Positions 50,695 to 63,481 of a stretch of 64,000 nt of DNA are shown here, piece by piece. The position numbers and the translations under genes were made by a program. How positions within the stretch are numbered: the stretch's first letter is position 1; each line of letters starts with the position of its first letter. This DNA comes from Daucus carota subsp. sativus (lineage: Eukaryota > Streptophyta > Magnoliopsida > Apiales > Apiaceae): contig NC_030383.2 in the NCBI RefSeq assembly GCF_001625215.2, positions 48,604,380 through 48,668,379 of the forward strand, written 5' to 3'. The notes beneath the pieces were generated by a model. That model was given only the letters and a program-made list of their open reading frames with translations. It had not been told where the DNA came from and did no database searches.

Positions 50695-51344
50695 GAGGTA
50701 ATTGCATATCGCACCCCCTAACTATCGTTCAAAAACGATATTGTACCCATACTTTGAGAAACTCAACTCGCACCCCTTATCTTTACATTTCAAGAATGAT
50801 ACGCACCCCCTCCGTTAAATTCCGTTAAGTTCCGTTAAAATACTCTCTCCGTCTCAATTTATATGTCCCTTTTGCTTTTCGAGGAGTCAAATTGACTAAT
50901 TTTTGACCAACTATTAGAAAATATTTATTTATTGTTTTAGAAAATAGAAAGTTACATATTAAAATAGACTAGATTTACTTTTTGATGATATTTTTTAAAA
51001 AAATTTGTTTAATTAAGCTATCCCCAAGTCGCAAAAATTTAAAAAAAAATATCATCAAAATGTAAATCTAGTCTATCTTAATATGTTACTTTTCATTTTC
51101 TAAAATAATAAATAAATATTTTCTAATAGTTGGTCAAAAATTAGTCAATTTGACGCCTTGAAAAGTAAAAGAGACATGTAAATTGAGACGGAGGGAGTTT
51201 TTTAACGGAATTTAACGGAAGTTAACGGAGAGAGGTGCGTCGTTCTCGAAATGTAAAGATAGGGGATGCGAGTTGAGTTTCTCAAAGTATGAGTACAATA
51301 TCGTTTTTGAATGATAGTTAGGGGGTGCGATATGCAATTACCTC
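50695..51344. mobile_element. Mutator-like palindromic MITE, 650 bp, exact 9-bp duplication
   Basis: AAAAATTTA occurs at 50686-50694 and 51345-51353. Arms of about 145 bp are inverted copies (GAGGTAATTGCATATCGCAC against GTGCGATATGCAATTACCTC; GAAACTCAACTCGCACCCC against GGGATGCGAGTTGAGTTTC). The centre is occupied by a Stowaway-type palindrome, making a nested, nearly symmetrical structure. Confidence 0.88.
50843..51197. mobile_element. Stowaway-type MITE nested in the centre of the Mutator-like MITE
   Basis: CTCTCTCCGTCTCAATTTAT and AAATTGAGACGGAGGGAG are inverted termini. The arms continue with AATAGACTAGATTTACTTTT against its inverse near 51060-51085. TA precedes the left end. Confidence 0.8.
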
Positions 51345-51353
51345 AAAAATTTA

Positions 51354-52783
51354 TTTGAAAGATAGAAATGCAATGAAGAAACATATAATATTCACTACTA
51401 TAGCAGGCTGCAGGCAAGCTAGGTTGGTGGGTCCGCTCTGGTCCCACAGTTTAATCATGAAGAATAGTGTGTGCTTTTTTTCAATCATTTTTTCCGATTC
51501 AACCCAACACTAACCCACCATCATACATGTAGTGCACCTGCTTCTCTTTGTTTTTATTTCTTGCCAACTTGTTTACTTTCTAGTCCGCACTGCTGTGTTG
51601 TATACTTGTATCCAATACACACAGAAACAAGGACAAAATCAAGACCACAGAAAATTAGTGTATGTATTTTCACTCGCGTCCCCTTCATCTTATACTGAAA
51701 GTAACACTTGAAGCTCCCATCCATTATCCATGTCTCAAGTATTCTTCGTTTATAAATTCTTTATTAATTCAATGACTTAAAGGAAAATATCTGATTTATC
51801 AAAATAATCTCTGATAAATTTTGGATCAGTAGGATTAATTCTGATTTCTAATTCATATAATTATGATACCATTATTTATTATTACCATTTTTATATTATA
51901 ATCTAATACATATCAATAATAACATGCTATGTAATCCCTTGCAAGGTCGGCCACCGATTCGATTTTTGAAATCCGATTAACCGCTATATATAATTTTTAA
52001 TCGAAGTATATATGATAAATTATTAAAATTAAAATACTATATTGCTTAAAATATGAATAATTATAGAGTTTATGAATATTGTAAATATATTAGTTACTAA
52101 ATAGCTAATATAATAATAACTAAATATTAAATAATATTTTAATATTAAAATAAATCCGATTTTCACTCCGATTAATCCCCGATTTCTGAATAATCTCTAA
52201 ATCGATAACTCAACCGATTAGGTCTGATTCCCGATTTCTGTAACACTGATCATTATCAATTTTAACTGGGTGATTCGTGGGTAAATATAAATCCGAGTTA
52301 AGAAATCATGCCAACCTTTGGCTAGAGTTCCATGTTTGTCTAATAACTACAATATTTTCTTATATCCTCCGAGTTCATTGTTGGAGATGTTATGTAAGGA
52401 GCAAGTTTTTTAATAGAAATTTTCCATCAAAAAACAAATCATGCCAACCAAATTTAGAAAAAGAAAAATAAAAACACTTTTTAATATCAACCATTTTCCA
52501 TAATCTATACGGTTATTACAAAGTCATCTGCGAGGAATCCGTCATTTTCTACATAATTACTCTTTCCGTTCCACCCCACTCCGAAGATCATAAAAAGAAA
52601 GAGAATCAGCAGGCTAGCCTAGCTATTTTCAAATTTGCAAACTAAAGCTAGCAGCCCCCCAACAAGACTTGACTCAAAACATTCCACTTTTCCTGCCCAA
52701 CACAAACACACACTCACACACACTGCTTAGCTGCTAGTAACAGTTATAAGCTGCAGCAGCTTTACAGATTCCTCAGCTGAGAG
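51354..52783. other. Spacer and upstream region of the ABHD17-like gene
   Basis: Around 51945-52240 repeated words CCGATT, GATTTTTGAAATCCGATTAA and CCCCGATTTCTG, with a terminal TGTAACACTG, suggest another degenerate hAT-like repeat. From about 52580 the DNA is the leader of the next gene, with a CA-rich stretch at about 52700-52725. No TATA box is obvious. Confidence 0.45.
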
Positions 52784-55756
52784 ATGGGTGGCATGACGTC
52801 ATCAATGGCAGCTAAGTTCGCATTCTTCCCACCAAACCCACCTTCATACAAGCTTGTCACAGACAATCTCACTCAGCTCCTGCTCATTTCTCCCTTTCCT
52901 CACCGTGAGAACGTGGAGATACTTAAGTTGCCGACACGTAGAGGGACTGAGATTGTGGGGATGTATGTGAGACATCCCATGGCGACGTCAACTCTGCTGT
53001 ACTCGCATGGTAATGCGGCCGATCTGGGTCAAATGTACGAGCTCTTCATCCAGCTCAGCATCCATCTTCGTGTTAATCTTTTCGGGTAACTATTGTTCTT
53101 CCTTATCTGATTTATCTGATGTCGTTTTGATTTTTTACACGTATTTTTAAGAGTTTTAAGCGCGGAGTTAGAAAGGATGAATTTGAACTTTTTTGGTGCA
53201 TTAAAAGTATTTTAAGTGGCTTTTTCTTGAGTTTTTGGTTTTTTTTGCCCAAAATTTTTGCCTTTTGCATCTGGGTTCTTGATAGTTAGATTACAAGGAG
53301 CTTCATCTTGGAGGATCTGATTGATGTTTGATGAGTAGTTTGGGAAGATCTTTTAGCTTCATCCAAATTTTGATCTCCGTTCTTGGAACCAGATTTAGGA
53401 TTAACAATGGAAAAAGCATAAGATTTGGATTTAATTAATTTTGTTATGAATTTCAAAATTCTTATGAGAATTGAGGCGAGAACGATGCCTGTGTGTTGTT
53501 GTATGACTCTGCTGCTAGTCTTTTTGATTGTCATTTGGATATGTTATTACATGTAATTGTGAAGTCTGTATTGTTTCTTAACTCTACATTCAATACCTTC
53601 TGTTATAGCTGCTCAATTCCTCAGTGTAAAGGGTTCATTTCATTCCAAAATCTTGCATTAATTGCAAATGGCTAGCTTAATCCATTACTTCAAAGGCTGA
53701 GACTGGAATATATCAGAACAGTAAACATATATATTTGCAGTGTGTGATTGTCCTTTGAATTTATCTGTCAAGTGCATGTGAAAAAATGAGCACCCTCATG
53801 TGCTTAGGCAAAGTGATAACCGGAAAGTTGGGGATCTGTGAGTCTATCAGTTCAAATTTTCTTATATGTCCTCCTCCTTTGCCTGTACAGATTAAAGTAA
53901 GATGTTAACATGCTTATAATGAGCTCGAAGAAACACGTTTTTATTTATAACAATAACCCTCGGGCATAGATGATAGTTAAGTTACTTGACAGCAGGGTAT
54001 AGATAGGAGTCAGAATATTGTTAAAAGTGTTAAATTTTTAATAACCACTAAGAAATCCTTTTAATGCAGAAGTAGGGAGGGTAATTCCTTGATATACTTG
54101 ATACATTTCCCCAACTAATTCATTGTACATTCATATATTACTTAATTCTCTTAGTGGTAAATAGAGATTAAACGTTTACACCAGTATAGAAAGGTGGCTT
54201 AATTATTAAATTTTATATAGGCTGGTTTTATATAGCTCACCTATCTGATATGCAAGTACTTCTTTGCAGGTATGACTATTCCGGATATGGGCAGTCCTCC
54301 GGGAAGGTGTGGCATTAGAATTATATAGATACGTTACAAGAAATATTGTTTAGAAACATGTGTTCATATAATTCCTCTGGTGCAGCCAAGTGAGCAGAAT
54401 ACATATGCAGATATTGAAGCGGCATATAAGTGTCTTGAGGAGAGCTTTGGGACTAAGCAGGAAGATATCATCCTTTATGGACAGTCAGTTGGCAGCGGAC
54501 CGACTTTAGATCTTGCAACTCGTCTACCTAAGTTAAGAGCTGTTATTTTGCACAGTCCTATACTTTCCGGCTTAAGAGTTATGTATCCTGTAAAGCGCAC
54601 ATACTGGTTTGACATTTACAAGGTAACATACACCTTCTCTACACAGTTCCTCTTGTATGTTTTATTCAATTGCATTCTTTTGTAAGGAAAAATGTAATTT
54701 TTTTTCATCTTTATTTCGCTGCAGAACATTGACAAGATCCCTCTGGTCCACTGTCCAATACTTGTCATTCATGTAAGTATGCATTAGACATTAATTTGTT
54801 CAGTTTAGAGCTTAAATGATATTTGCAAGGTACTGAAGTCATTAGTCATTTAGTCTTCCTGCAACTAATATGTATCCATCTCATAAAAGACATAAAAAAT
54901 AAATTAATAAATATATTGTTTAGCTGGCTGTCTTGTCTGGCAGCATATACCAACCAGGTGTCATATCTGTTCTTGCTAAATTTATCAAGATAGGTCAAGG
55001 GCTACTTGCTGTTAAGTTTTATGGAAAATGATCTCTACAATAGGCAACTTATTAGAATGTGGGTCACTGGTGTGGGAGCTGTTAATGTTCTTATTAAAAA
55101 CATTTGTTTGTACATAATTGTAGCCACTAGCCACACTGCTGTGTGGCCCCTTTGTAATGGTTCATGATTAGATCAGATTAGGCTTGAAAGGTTTGTTCTT
55201 TTCATCTTTTACATGATACCCTAAACTAGATAACTTCTTATCATCTGGGTTGTCTTAATTGTTTGTGCAGGGAACTGCCGATGATGTCGTTGATTTTTCT
55301 CATGGGAAGCAACTATGGGAAATGTGTAACGAAAAGTACGAACCTCTATGGCTTAAGGGAGGAAACCATTGTGATTTAGAGCTGTTTCCAGAGTATACCA
55401 GGCATTTAAAGAAATTTGTATCAGTTGTAGAGAAATCACCTCCACAGGGGCACAGTTCTAGGAGAAGCACAGACCACTTTGAACAATCCAGAAAAAGTAC
55501 CGATGTCTACGAGACTTCTAGGAAGAGTACTGACAGGAGGGAGAAGCCAAGACACAGCACAGACAGGCATGAAAAACTAAAAATCCCATCTGGTAATAAT
55601 GTTGACAAGCTGGAAAAGATAAGGATGTCTTTTGATCAAATGGAGAGGTCTCGGAGAAGTGTCGATTGCTTTGATAAATCCCGTAAAAACATGGATCATC
55701 AACTAGATAGAGGTCGGAAAAGTGTCGACCAACTGGAGAGATTACGTACAGGATAG
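52784..55756 (+). CDS. ABHD17-like alpha/beta hydrolase
   Basis: Five exons (52784-53085, 54270-54306, 54386-54622, 54725-54772, 55271-55756) encode 369 aa. The hydrolase fold is complete: HGNAADLG at 75-82, [12 protein letters not shown], the nucleophile elbow GQSVG at 145-149 (Ser147), acidic residues in GTADDVVDF at 209-217 and the catalytic His in GGNHCDLE (His241). Animal ABHD17 proteins are depalmitoylating thioesterases at membranes. They have an N-terminal Cys cluster that is absent here, but MGGMTSS offers Gly2 for myristoylation. Membrane thioesterase activity is inferred. Residues from about 262 form a basic, Ser-rich tail of decapeptide-like repeats ([50 protein letters not shown]). 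The gene converges on the glycerol-3-phosphate dehydrogenase gene. Confidence 0.92.
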
Positions 55757-56546
55757 TTTCTTTTGTATACAAAAAATGTAGCATTCATGCTTTGGCCTGG
55801 TATTGTGGGTATAAATTTTATTATTTATTGGTTTGTGTATTTGCACTTGGCTTGTCTATGCTCTTCAATAACTGTTGCATGAGAAAGTTGTAGTTGTATA
55901 TTGGGATTCTTATACATTTACCTTCTTTTCTATGCTTGCCGAATGCTTCCTTCACTAATGGTAGCTAGGTTTTCTCTGTGCAAACTAATTGGAAATATAC
56001 ACTAGAAAGAACTTTAGCTTTCAGGTGATTAATTTGCTCTTTTGCCGAAGCATAAATCAACCAAATTTTAATTATAATCAAACATTATACAAGAACATAG
56101 TATTGGATTCGAGTCTACATCCAGTATTACAGATAAACTATTAACCAAAAACAACCAAATAGAAGATACCATTATGTATGAGGAGGTATTCTAGGCTCAA
56201 AAGTCCAAGCTGCTGCCAAGATACAATCTAGCTTCATCTCTGGCATCTGGTTTCTCTAAACATTCACCGTTTCAGCTGATACGAAAATAATAGACAACAA
56301 AAAAACGGACACACTTTAAAAAATCTGTGAAGAGTTTCTATGAGCATCAAATATGACAAGCTCTGAAGCTCGGTCTGTATTAGCAATCTTTGTTGATCTA
56401 TTTCAAAATGTTCTCTTTTTGGAATATGCTATTTGTTACACCTCTTATATAACAATGTCTCAAAGGGATGCAGAGGTAGGAAAGACATTTAAATTAGCCA
56501 GAAAAATAGATATATAATAGTTGTTACTTCAATATTTTGGCTGAAC
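55757..56546. other. Shared 3' region of two convergent genes
   Basis: 790 bp between two stop codons facing each other. It must hold both 3' UTRs and poly(A) sites. No other feature is seen. Confidence 0.6.
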
Positions 56547-59245
56547 TCAGTATATCTGAGCAGAGCCTCCCAGTAGTGATAACTTTGGTGCATGCTCGCT
56601 GTATTCAACAATTGCTGATGGTGGAAGACGTCCACTGCAGATCTCATGGACCGTCGTGAAGAGAGGAAACAACTCTAACCACCCCCTGTGGCTTAAAACC
56701 TCATAGACCTCTTTTGCCGTGGAAACACCCTTCAAAAGTTAAGAGGAACAATAATTAGCAACATCAGACATCCAGATAGCAATGCTGTCTTTTGTTGAAT
56801 TTCAAAAGCATACAATACTCGAAGTGATACATGTGAAATTGTGAACCATTCTTGTTCTTGTAACTAAAATTTTGGTATCTACCTGGAGCTTCTGGCCTTG
56901 CAGCATCTCAGCTTCAAGCTCATCAAAAGACCTGCAGATAATTTAGAGGCAGACTGGATCAAAGATTGCTAATGCTTAAATTTCCAGAGGTTTCTAACAA
57001 ATGGAAATCTGAGAAACCTTTTGCCACCATTCCTAGCAAAAGCATCTGCACATTTTCTGTTTCTTCCCCCCACTGTAACAATTAATTAAATTTTGATTAT
57101 CGTGTTGCAAGTATTGCTAAATTTGAATGAACTCAAATAATGCATGCAGGTCTACACATATATGGCCTCCTTACGGCAAGTTGTTATAAGATCAGCTACA
57201 CCACAGCTCTCGAAGAAGGTGCTATCTTTAACAGAGGAAAATAGCAGCTTAGAAAATGCCTTCATTTCTCTTAATCCGATTCTCATTATTGCAGCCTAAA
57301 GATTAACAGTGTATAATTAGAACATGATGTTTAAAAGGTGACTCGAAAGCTCGATATATTATGAAATATAATTTTTTGAACCTTTGTATTATTTCCCATC
57401 TCAAGGCCATCCACAAAACCTGACATCAGAAATCAAGTAATTCATCTGCCTATTGCGAAAGACAAGTATAGATGGAGAAGGTAATAAGAATTGGCAGTAA
57501 ACCAAGAACCTGCTGCAATGGCCACAACATTTTTCAGTGTCCCACATAGTTCAACTCCTTCCACATCTTGAACCTGTATTCATCATTCGCTAGTTAGAAT
57601 ACATGAAACCTTTATTTATTTGTATACAGTGTCAGAACTAGGCTGGGGTTGATCCCTGCTCCAACCCAGACTGGCCTCCAAATAAAAAATATAAAATTTA
57701 ATCACTGGTAGAATTTTAAAAACTAGCTAAAACATATTTTTAGCCACAGTTAGAGTTTTAGTACTAGTCCAGGGATCACTTGAAAATCTGGTTCGCCACT
57801 GTCTGTATATTGTGCTAAATTGATTACTCTAGTATGCTAGTAATGTTTTTGTTCTATGAGAGATCATCAACTCCATATGTGGCATTCAATTAATTTATAA
57901 TCGAGATTGAATAAATTTTGAAAGAGTGTGTTTGACAGAAGAAAGCATGTGTACTGTACTCACAGCTGAGACCATGAAGTAATTAGTGTTGAATAGTTGA
58001 ACCCATTTCTCCGCAATCTCTTTATTGTCTCTGTACCCAACTGTTGCTTCGCTAAACTTCTCAACAGCAATCTGCATAGCAAGGGTTTTATGATTAGTCA
58101 ATCTACATGTTAAACAGCTGCATCTATATAATCAAAAAGTGCACCCGTGACTGAAAATACTGTGTTGATTACTTCATTAGCAATGTTGGCCCCCATCAGA
58201 ACACAACAATTAATCCCGAGCTGTTCCTGGATAAGGGTAGAGATCATACATGGACCTTCCTTCTTAACCTCCATCCCTTTGATGAGGGAAATTGCTTGGG
58301 CATTTTGACAAATCTTTCCGACAAGCCTTTTGCATATACCCTCCATAAACTGATGTGGGGTCACAAATACTAACATGTTTGCATCTCTTACTGCAGAATT
58401 ACCCCAAAACTAGTTTACTGACAGCTATCGCACATACTTCTTAAACACATAGAAACTCTAAACGCTAAAGAAATATTTCAATCATGTAACTAATTTTGTA
58501 CCTGCATTTTCAAGGTCTGGGACTGCAATGACATTATTACCAAGCTTAATTCCAGGAAGATACTTGACATTTTCCTATGAAACAAAAAGTTCCATAAATT
58601 TAATATGTGGATACATCACACATGTAGCAAAAAAAGTAGTCAGGGAACTTAGATTACATTGGTTTGGTTGATGACTTCAGAGAGTTTCTGCCCACAAGGC
58701 AAGACCTCCTCAAAAACCCACATTCTCACTTCATCTAAAAAACCAGCACAAAATATCAAAAGGGTACTCTCACAATCACATGATCAAACAATTACAGCAC
58801 CAGCATCATGCATTACCACACAACAAGCATAAAATCAAACAGTTACACCATAAAGATGCAAACTTTATACAGCAAAAAGAATCAAGAAAATAACAAACCA
58901 TGAAAAGACTCAAGAGGGTACTCTCACAATCACATGATCAAACAATTACAGCACAAACATCATGCATTACTACATAACAAGCATAAAACCAAACAATCAC
59001 ACCATAAAGATGCAAACTTTACAAAGCAAAAAAAATCAAGAAATCAACAAACCATGAAAAGACTCGAGCTTTAAAGTGTTGGAAGCAATAAGCTTAGCAG
59101 CCACACTTCCCCAATTGCCACTCCCCACCACAGTAACTCTTGATCTTGAGGGCACTTCAATCTGGGCATTGATATCAAGCACAGAAACAGCTTGAGCAGC
59201 CTCAAGTGAGTGGCTTTCTTGATGGGATTCAATGGTTGGAGCCAT
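56547..59245 (-). CDS. NAD-dependent glycerol-3-phosphate dehydrogenase
   Basis: Eleven exons on the minus strand: 59245-59053, 58734-58658, 58574-58502, 58390-58173, 58071-57964, 57573-57510, 57419-57382, 57295-57175, 57072-57018, 56931-56883 and 56729-56547, giving 392 aa in frame. The NAD-binding motif GSGNWG lies at residues 41-46. [19 protein letters not shown], the Lys237 motif [27 protein letters not shown] and [20 protein letters not shown] are all intact. The enzyme interconverts dihydroxyacetone phosphate and glycerol 3-phosphate, supplying glycerolipid synthesis and redox shuttles. The sequence resembles Arabidopsis At5g40610 (GPDHP) rather than the longer cytosolic GPDHC1 type. 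Compartment is uncertain: the 35-residue N-terminus has acids and no clear transit peptide, and there is no C-terminal SKL. Intron 1 contains a tandem duplication that copies the exon 1 donor. Confidence 0.92.
58762..59066. repeat. 154-bp tandem duplication spanning the exon 1 donor
   Basis: GGGTACTCTCACAATCACAT begins at 58762 and at 58916. The match continues for about 150 bp and includes AACCATGAAAAGACTC at both 58897-58910 and 59051-59064. On the coding strand the latter is the end of exon 1 with its splice donor. Confidence 0.88.
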
Positions 59246-59390
59246 GGGAAGTGAGAAGGTGGAGAATGAAGTGAAGAAAGAAATAAGAAAATGAATGAAT
59301 AAATAGAAAGGGGGAGTGATTTATTTGGGCGGAGAAGACAGATGTATGTCGTGAATAACAATGTGTGTCATGTTAAATTTGGCGATCTAC

Positions 59391-59400
59391 TCTATATAAA
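59391..59400 (-). promoter_or_regulatory. TATA box of the glycerol-3-phosphate dehydrogenase gene
   Basis: TTTATATAGA on the minus strand, about 146 bp before the start codon at 59245. Confidence 0.5.
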
Positions 59401-59711
59401 TGCAAAACCACCACCTCAGCCCCCTTGGCTTGTGAAATGGACTAGTAGTCTCTATAGCTAGCAGCATAATGGCTGTATGTATAATTTCTGCGTACTGTAC
59501 ATCGTTTTTCAAGCATCCTTCACTACTTGATGTTTATCGACCAATATGTATTTAAGAAAAAATAATGTATTTAAAATCAGCATATATTCTATGATGATTT
59601 ATTTGATTAAGAAGTATTATTATTTATTCAACATCCTGGGGGTGATCATACTAACCGAATATTTAAAATTTAAAATTTCTTGACTTAATTGTTCATAAAA
59701 AGGTTTATTAG

Positions 59712-60441
59712 TAGGGGTGTCAAACGGATAAAACGGATACGGATTTGCCCATATTCGTATCTGTATCCGCCTACTCAAAATCGGATCCGGATCCGGACAC
59801 GGATATGCAAATTTTAGAATAAAAGGATCCGTATCCGTATCCGGCTGGATATTATCCGGATACGGATAATATCCGTATCCGCTTTTTCAAACATCACCAA
59901 AAATCAAATATACATTCTGAGATTAATTAAAAAAACAAATGTTGAACCGTTCAACAGCAAATGTATACCCAATCAGAAATTAATAACATACTTTAACAAA
60001 AATTTGGGCATTCCGGCCAAATATTTCGAACAAAATATTAATTTTAACAACTTAAAATCACAAAACAACACTATCTGCAACAATTTTAAAAAGAAAACAC
60101 TTGATGAAGATAGTTCCATTTTCTCCATTTGCAAGATACTTAATGTTTTTTTTATTTTAAATATTAATTCTTTTTCAAAATTTATATGATAAAATAAAAA
60201 ATATAAGTAAATAATAAAGTTATATAAGTATTATTATATACATATAACAATAATTTCGGATACGGAGATTTTCGGATACAGATACGCCTATATCCATATC
60301 CGTATCCGCAAACCCCGAATTCGAATACGGATAATATCCGTTTTATTCCGGATACGGATTATATATATCCGCTTTTTCCCGGATACGGTAACGGATTTTT
60401 CGGACGGATATCGGATCTTTCGGATTTTTTTGACAGCCCTA
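59712..60441. mobile_element. Non-autonomous hAT-like element, 730 bp
   Basis: Termini TAGGGGTGTCAAACGGAT and TTTTTTTGACAGCCCTA are inverted. Flanks TTTATTAG (59704-59711) and TTTATTTA (60442-60449) fit a diverged 8-bp duplication. Both ends are packed with GGATACGG, ATCCGTATCC and ATATCCG words, about 20 in total, while the 350-bp middle is AT-rich and has none. Confidence 0.75.
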
Positions 60442-60449
60442 TTTATTTA

Positions 60450-62760
60450 AACAAGTTATATATTAAGACCCGTTGAATAATACTGACCCACTGATAAAAC
60501 TCGACAGACCAATAAAATTATTTAATATTTCAATTTTGATAGAATAATAACAATAATAATATCATCTCGTATAGTATAGTATAAATAGATAGTATAGATT
60601 TATGATATTACTTTTAAATGATGAAAAATGAAGTAATTAAAAATAATATCAATGTATTTAGTCGAAACGTACCATCAGTTGTATATTAATAATTATATAT
60701 AATAATCTTATCTTTTTTATAGGTATGTTGCATGTGTTATTTTTATAAGATCATTTTTTTAATTAAAAACTTGAAAGAAATAATGTGTTTTAGTCAAAAA
60801 GGATATATGTTATTTTGTCAAATGTTGTTTTTAGAAAATTGAGTTTTTAGTTAGAAAATATGAAGAAAAATAACAAGTATGTTAAAAATGATAATTGAGT
60901 TTATAAGTAGACTCATTCGGCCAATACATAGTACAGATATATAAAACAATTCATGATCTAACATTCTAACCCATAAATTCCATATTGAAGCTTAATAACT
61001 TGCACCGGACACATGTAGTTATTTCTGTTAAAATCATCGCATGTGAATATTTTAATCAAAACAATAGCATTCATAAATACGAAATTCTTTCCGACTTTAT
61101 AGAGCAGTGTCAAATATCTCAATGGAAAATTATAAAGTTTGTCGAATAATATAACACTGACACGTCTCTGATCCGTATCGTCATTGAAAATATTATTTAG
61201 AAAATAGTTGACACATCAAAAATAATATATATATATTAATTTTTAAAAATCCTATACTCCAACACCACATTCTCTTATTTATAATATTAGCCAACATTCT
61301 TATATATGACTACATTTGTGGAAACAGATATATAAAAGGTGTTACCTAATATATTATACTATCATATCACATACCTGCTCTTATAATATATTATTTCTGA
61401 TACGCAATATAAGTATATAACAAATAAACTATGGACACGGATGAATATTATTGACAATTATAACAATTTATATAATGAAAGTGAGGAATATGCACAAAAT
61501 TAGAGGTGAATATAAAACATATCAAATTGGATATTCGTTGGGGATTTTATAAAAATTGTTGTGTAGAAATGGTTGACCAAATAGTGAGCTGGCTATATTT
61601 TAGACCAGAATAGTACGTATTTGGAGCAAAAAAATTTTTTGCGTATCATTTGTATTTTTTATTTATGATATGATTTATTGAATTTTAACTAAAAAATTTT
61701 GCACGACTTTTGCTATGTTCGGCCATGTACCAAAAAATTGTTTTTAATTTTCACCTAAATCCGGCCGTGTTTGATTGGTTTCCCTCCTAAGAAGATCTGT
61801 CATTTATTTGTCACGTCATTTGATAAGTTTTGAAATACTTAATATTACTCATCTAACCTATAGCTAGAAACATGTAGAAAGATTCACATCATTTATTATT
61901 ATATTAAAAATAATATTTTCTATAAACTTTATAAATCAATAATATCGGGACCGGAGAATTTTTTTAATTTAGAGAGTTATTAATTTATCAATAAATTAAT
62001 AATTATTAATTTAAAGAGTTTTTAACCGATTATAATATATATATCAACAAAAAAGCAAATTATTCAATGCATCTTAGAATTACATTGCAAAGAACCTCAG
62101 AACTTAACGTAAACTGGTTACTAATGTCTTCGCATGTATTAGAAATCAATAATCACTTTTGAAGTACTGAACACTAAATGTGGACACTAAATGTAAATAA
62201 GAGAAATAAATGTGTTCAAACGCATAGTATTCTTAAGCAAGTTTGGCGTATACAGATTGCATGAATGTGCCAGAGATGAGCTCCAAATAGACTTGAACTT
62301 TAAAGGAAAACAGACAACTATTAATCATATTAGTCATATTTCAATATAGTGCAATATATTTTTTTCTAAATTTTATGAATTATTAATTTATGATTTTCTT
62401 GAGACCGAAAATTATAAAGGGATCTCCCAAAAATTTATTATCTTATTATTTTATCGAGTTTTTTAATTTTTTACATTGGCCCAAGTCGGGACCGAGCAAA
62501 TTTATTATTTTAGAGAGTTTATTAATTTACCTAGTATTAATTTAAGGAGTTTCTACTGTATATCAATTCAAAACAAAAATAACATAAAATATATTTAATC
62601 ATTATAATTATTATCAAACAAAATATATTATATATTCAACAAATTTTATATAATATGCAATTTAACCAATCGTTTTTTATCAACGATATTAAGAATAGTC
62701 CGGTAACCAATTGATTGATGTGTAATTATTTGTATGATCATATGATACTGAATTGTTTTA
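60450..62760. other. AT-rich spacer, no gene seen
   Basis: Two similar stretches (near 61947-62010 and 62487-62555) share CGGGACCG, TTTAGAGAGTT and ATTAATTTA words in the same order, remnants of one repeat family. Nothing else is supported. Confidence 0.45.
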
Positions 62761-62764
62761 TGGC

Positions 62765-63481
62765 AAATCCAACAGTGGCCTAAAGGTCCAAATATGGGCC
62801 GGTTTCGGTCTAAATTCATCCAATAGTGACCTAAATCTTGGTCTAAATTTAGGCCGGGAACAGTACCCGCCTAAATTTAGGCCGGCACTATTCACCGGCC
62901 TAAATCTTTTTAATAATATAATAATAACTTTTTATTATTTGTATATTTAGTTAATTAAATGATTTTATGTTAATATAATTATTAAATTTTTATAAATTAT
63001 ATTTAATATATTCTACTTAAATAATCATATATATTAATTATGAAATATAATAAAATTAAATAATCTTAATATAATTCAAATTAACAACACATGATTAAAA
63101 TGCTCGATTTCAATAGTTTTTTGGACGATTGAGATGCATTAATTTAGTATTTGTGGGAACAATATAATAATTCGGAGTATTATTGAATCTTTGTAAATTT
63201 TATTTTAGTTAATTTAATAAAATGTTAAGTTTTCCTTTATTTTCTTTGTTTAAATATAGTGCTTTACTAATTTAATGAATTTATTGAGTTTAATATTAAT
63301 ATGAATTCTTATATTATTGTTAAAAAGATTAGAATAATAATATAAAAACTGTTAGAAGAATAAAATATTGATATATGAATTTGGACCAAAATTTAGGTCA
63401 AACTGTTGGAATGGAAAGATGATTGGGTCTAAATTTGTATCAAGATTTAAGCCAAAAACTAGTTCCACTGTTGGAGATGGA
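62765..63481. mobile_element. Foldback MITE, about 715 bp, probably PIF/Harbinger-like
   Basis: AATCCAACAGTGGCCTAAA at the left and CCACTGTTGGAGATGGAC at the right are inverted, with further paired words (CTAAATTTAGGCCGG near 62850-62890, TTGGACCAAAATTTAGGTCA near 63382). CATCTCCAAC resembles Tourist ends. No target duplication was found, so ends and class are uncertain. Confidence 0.5.
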
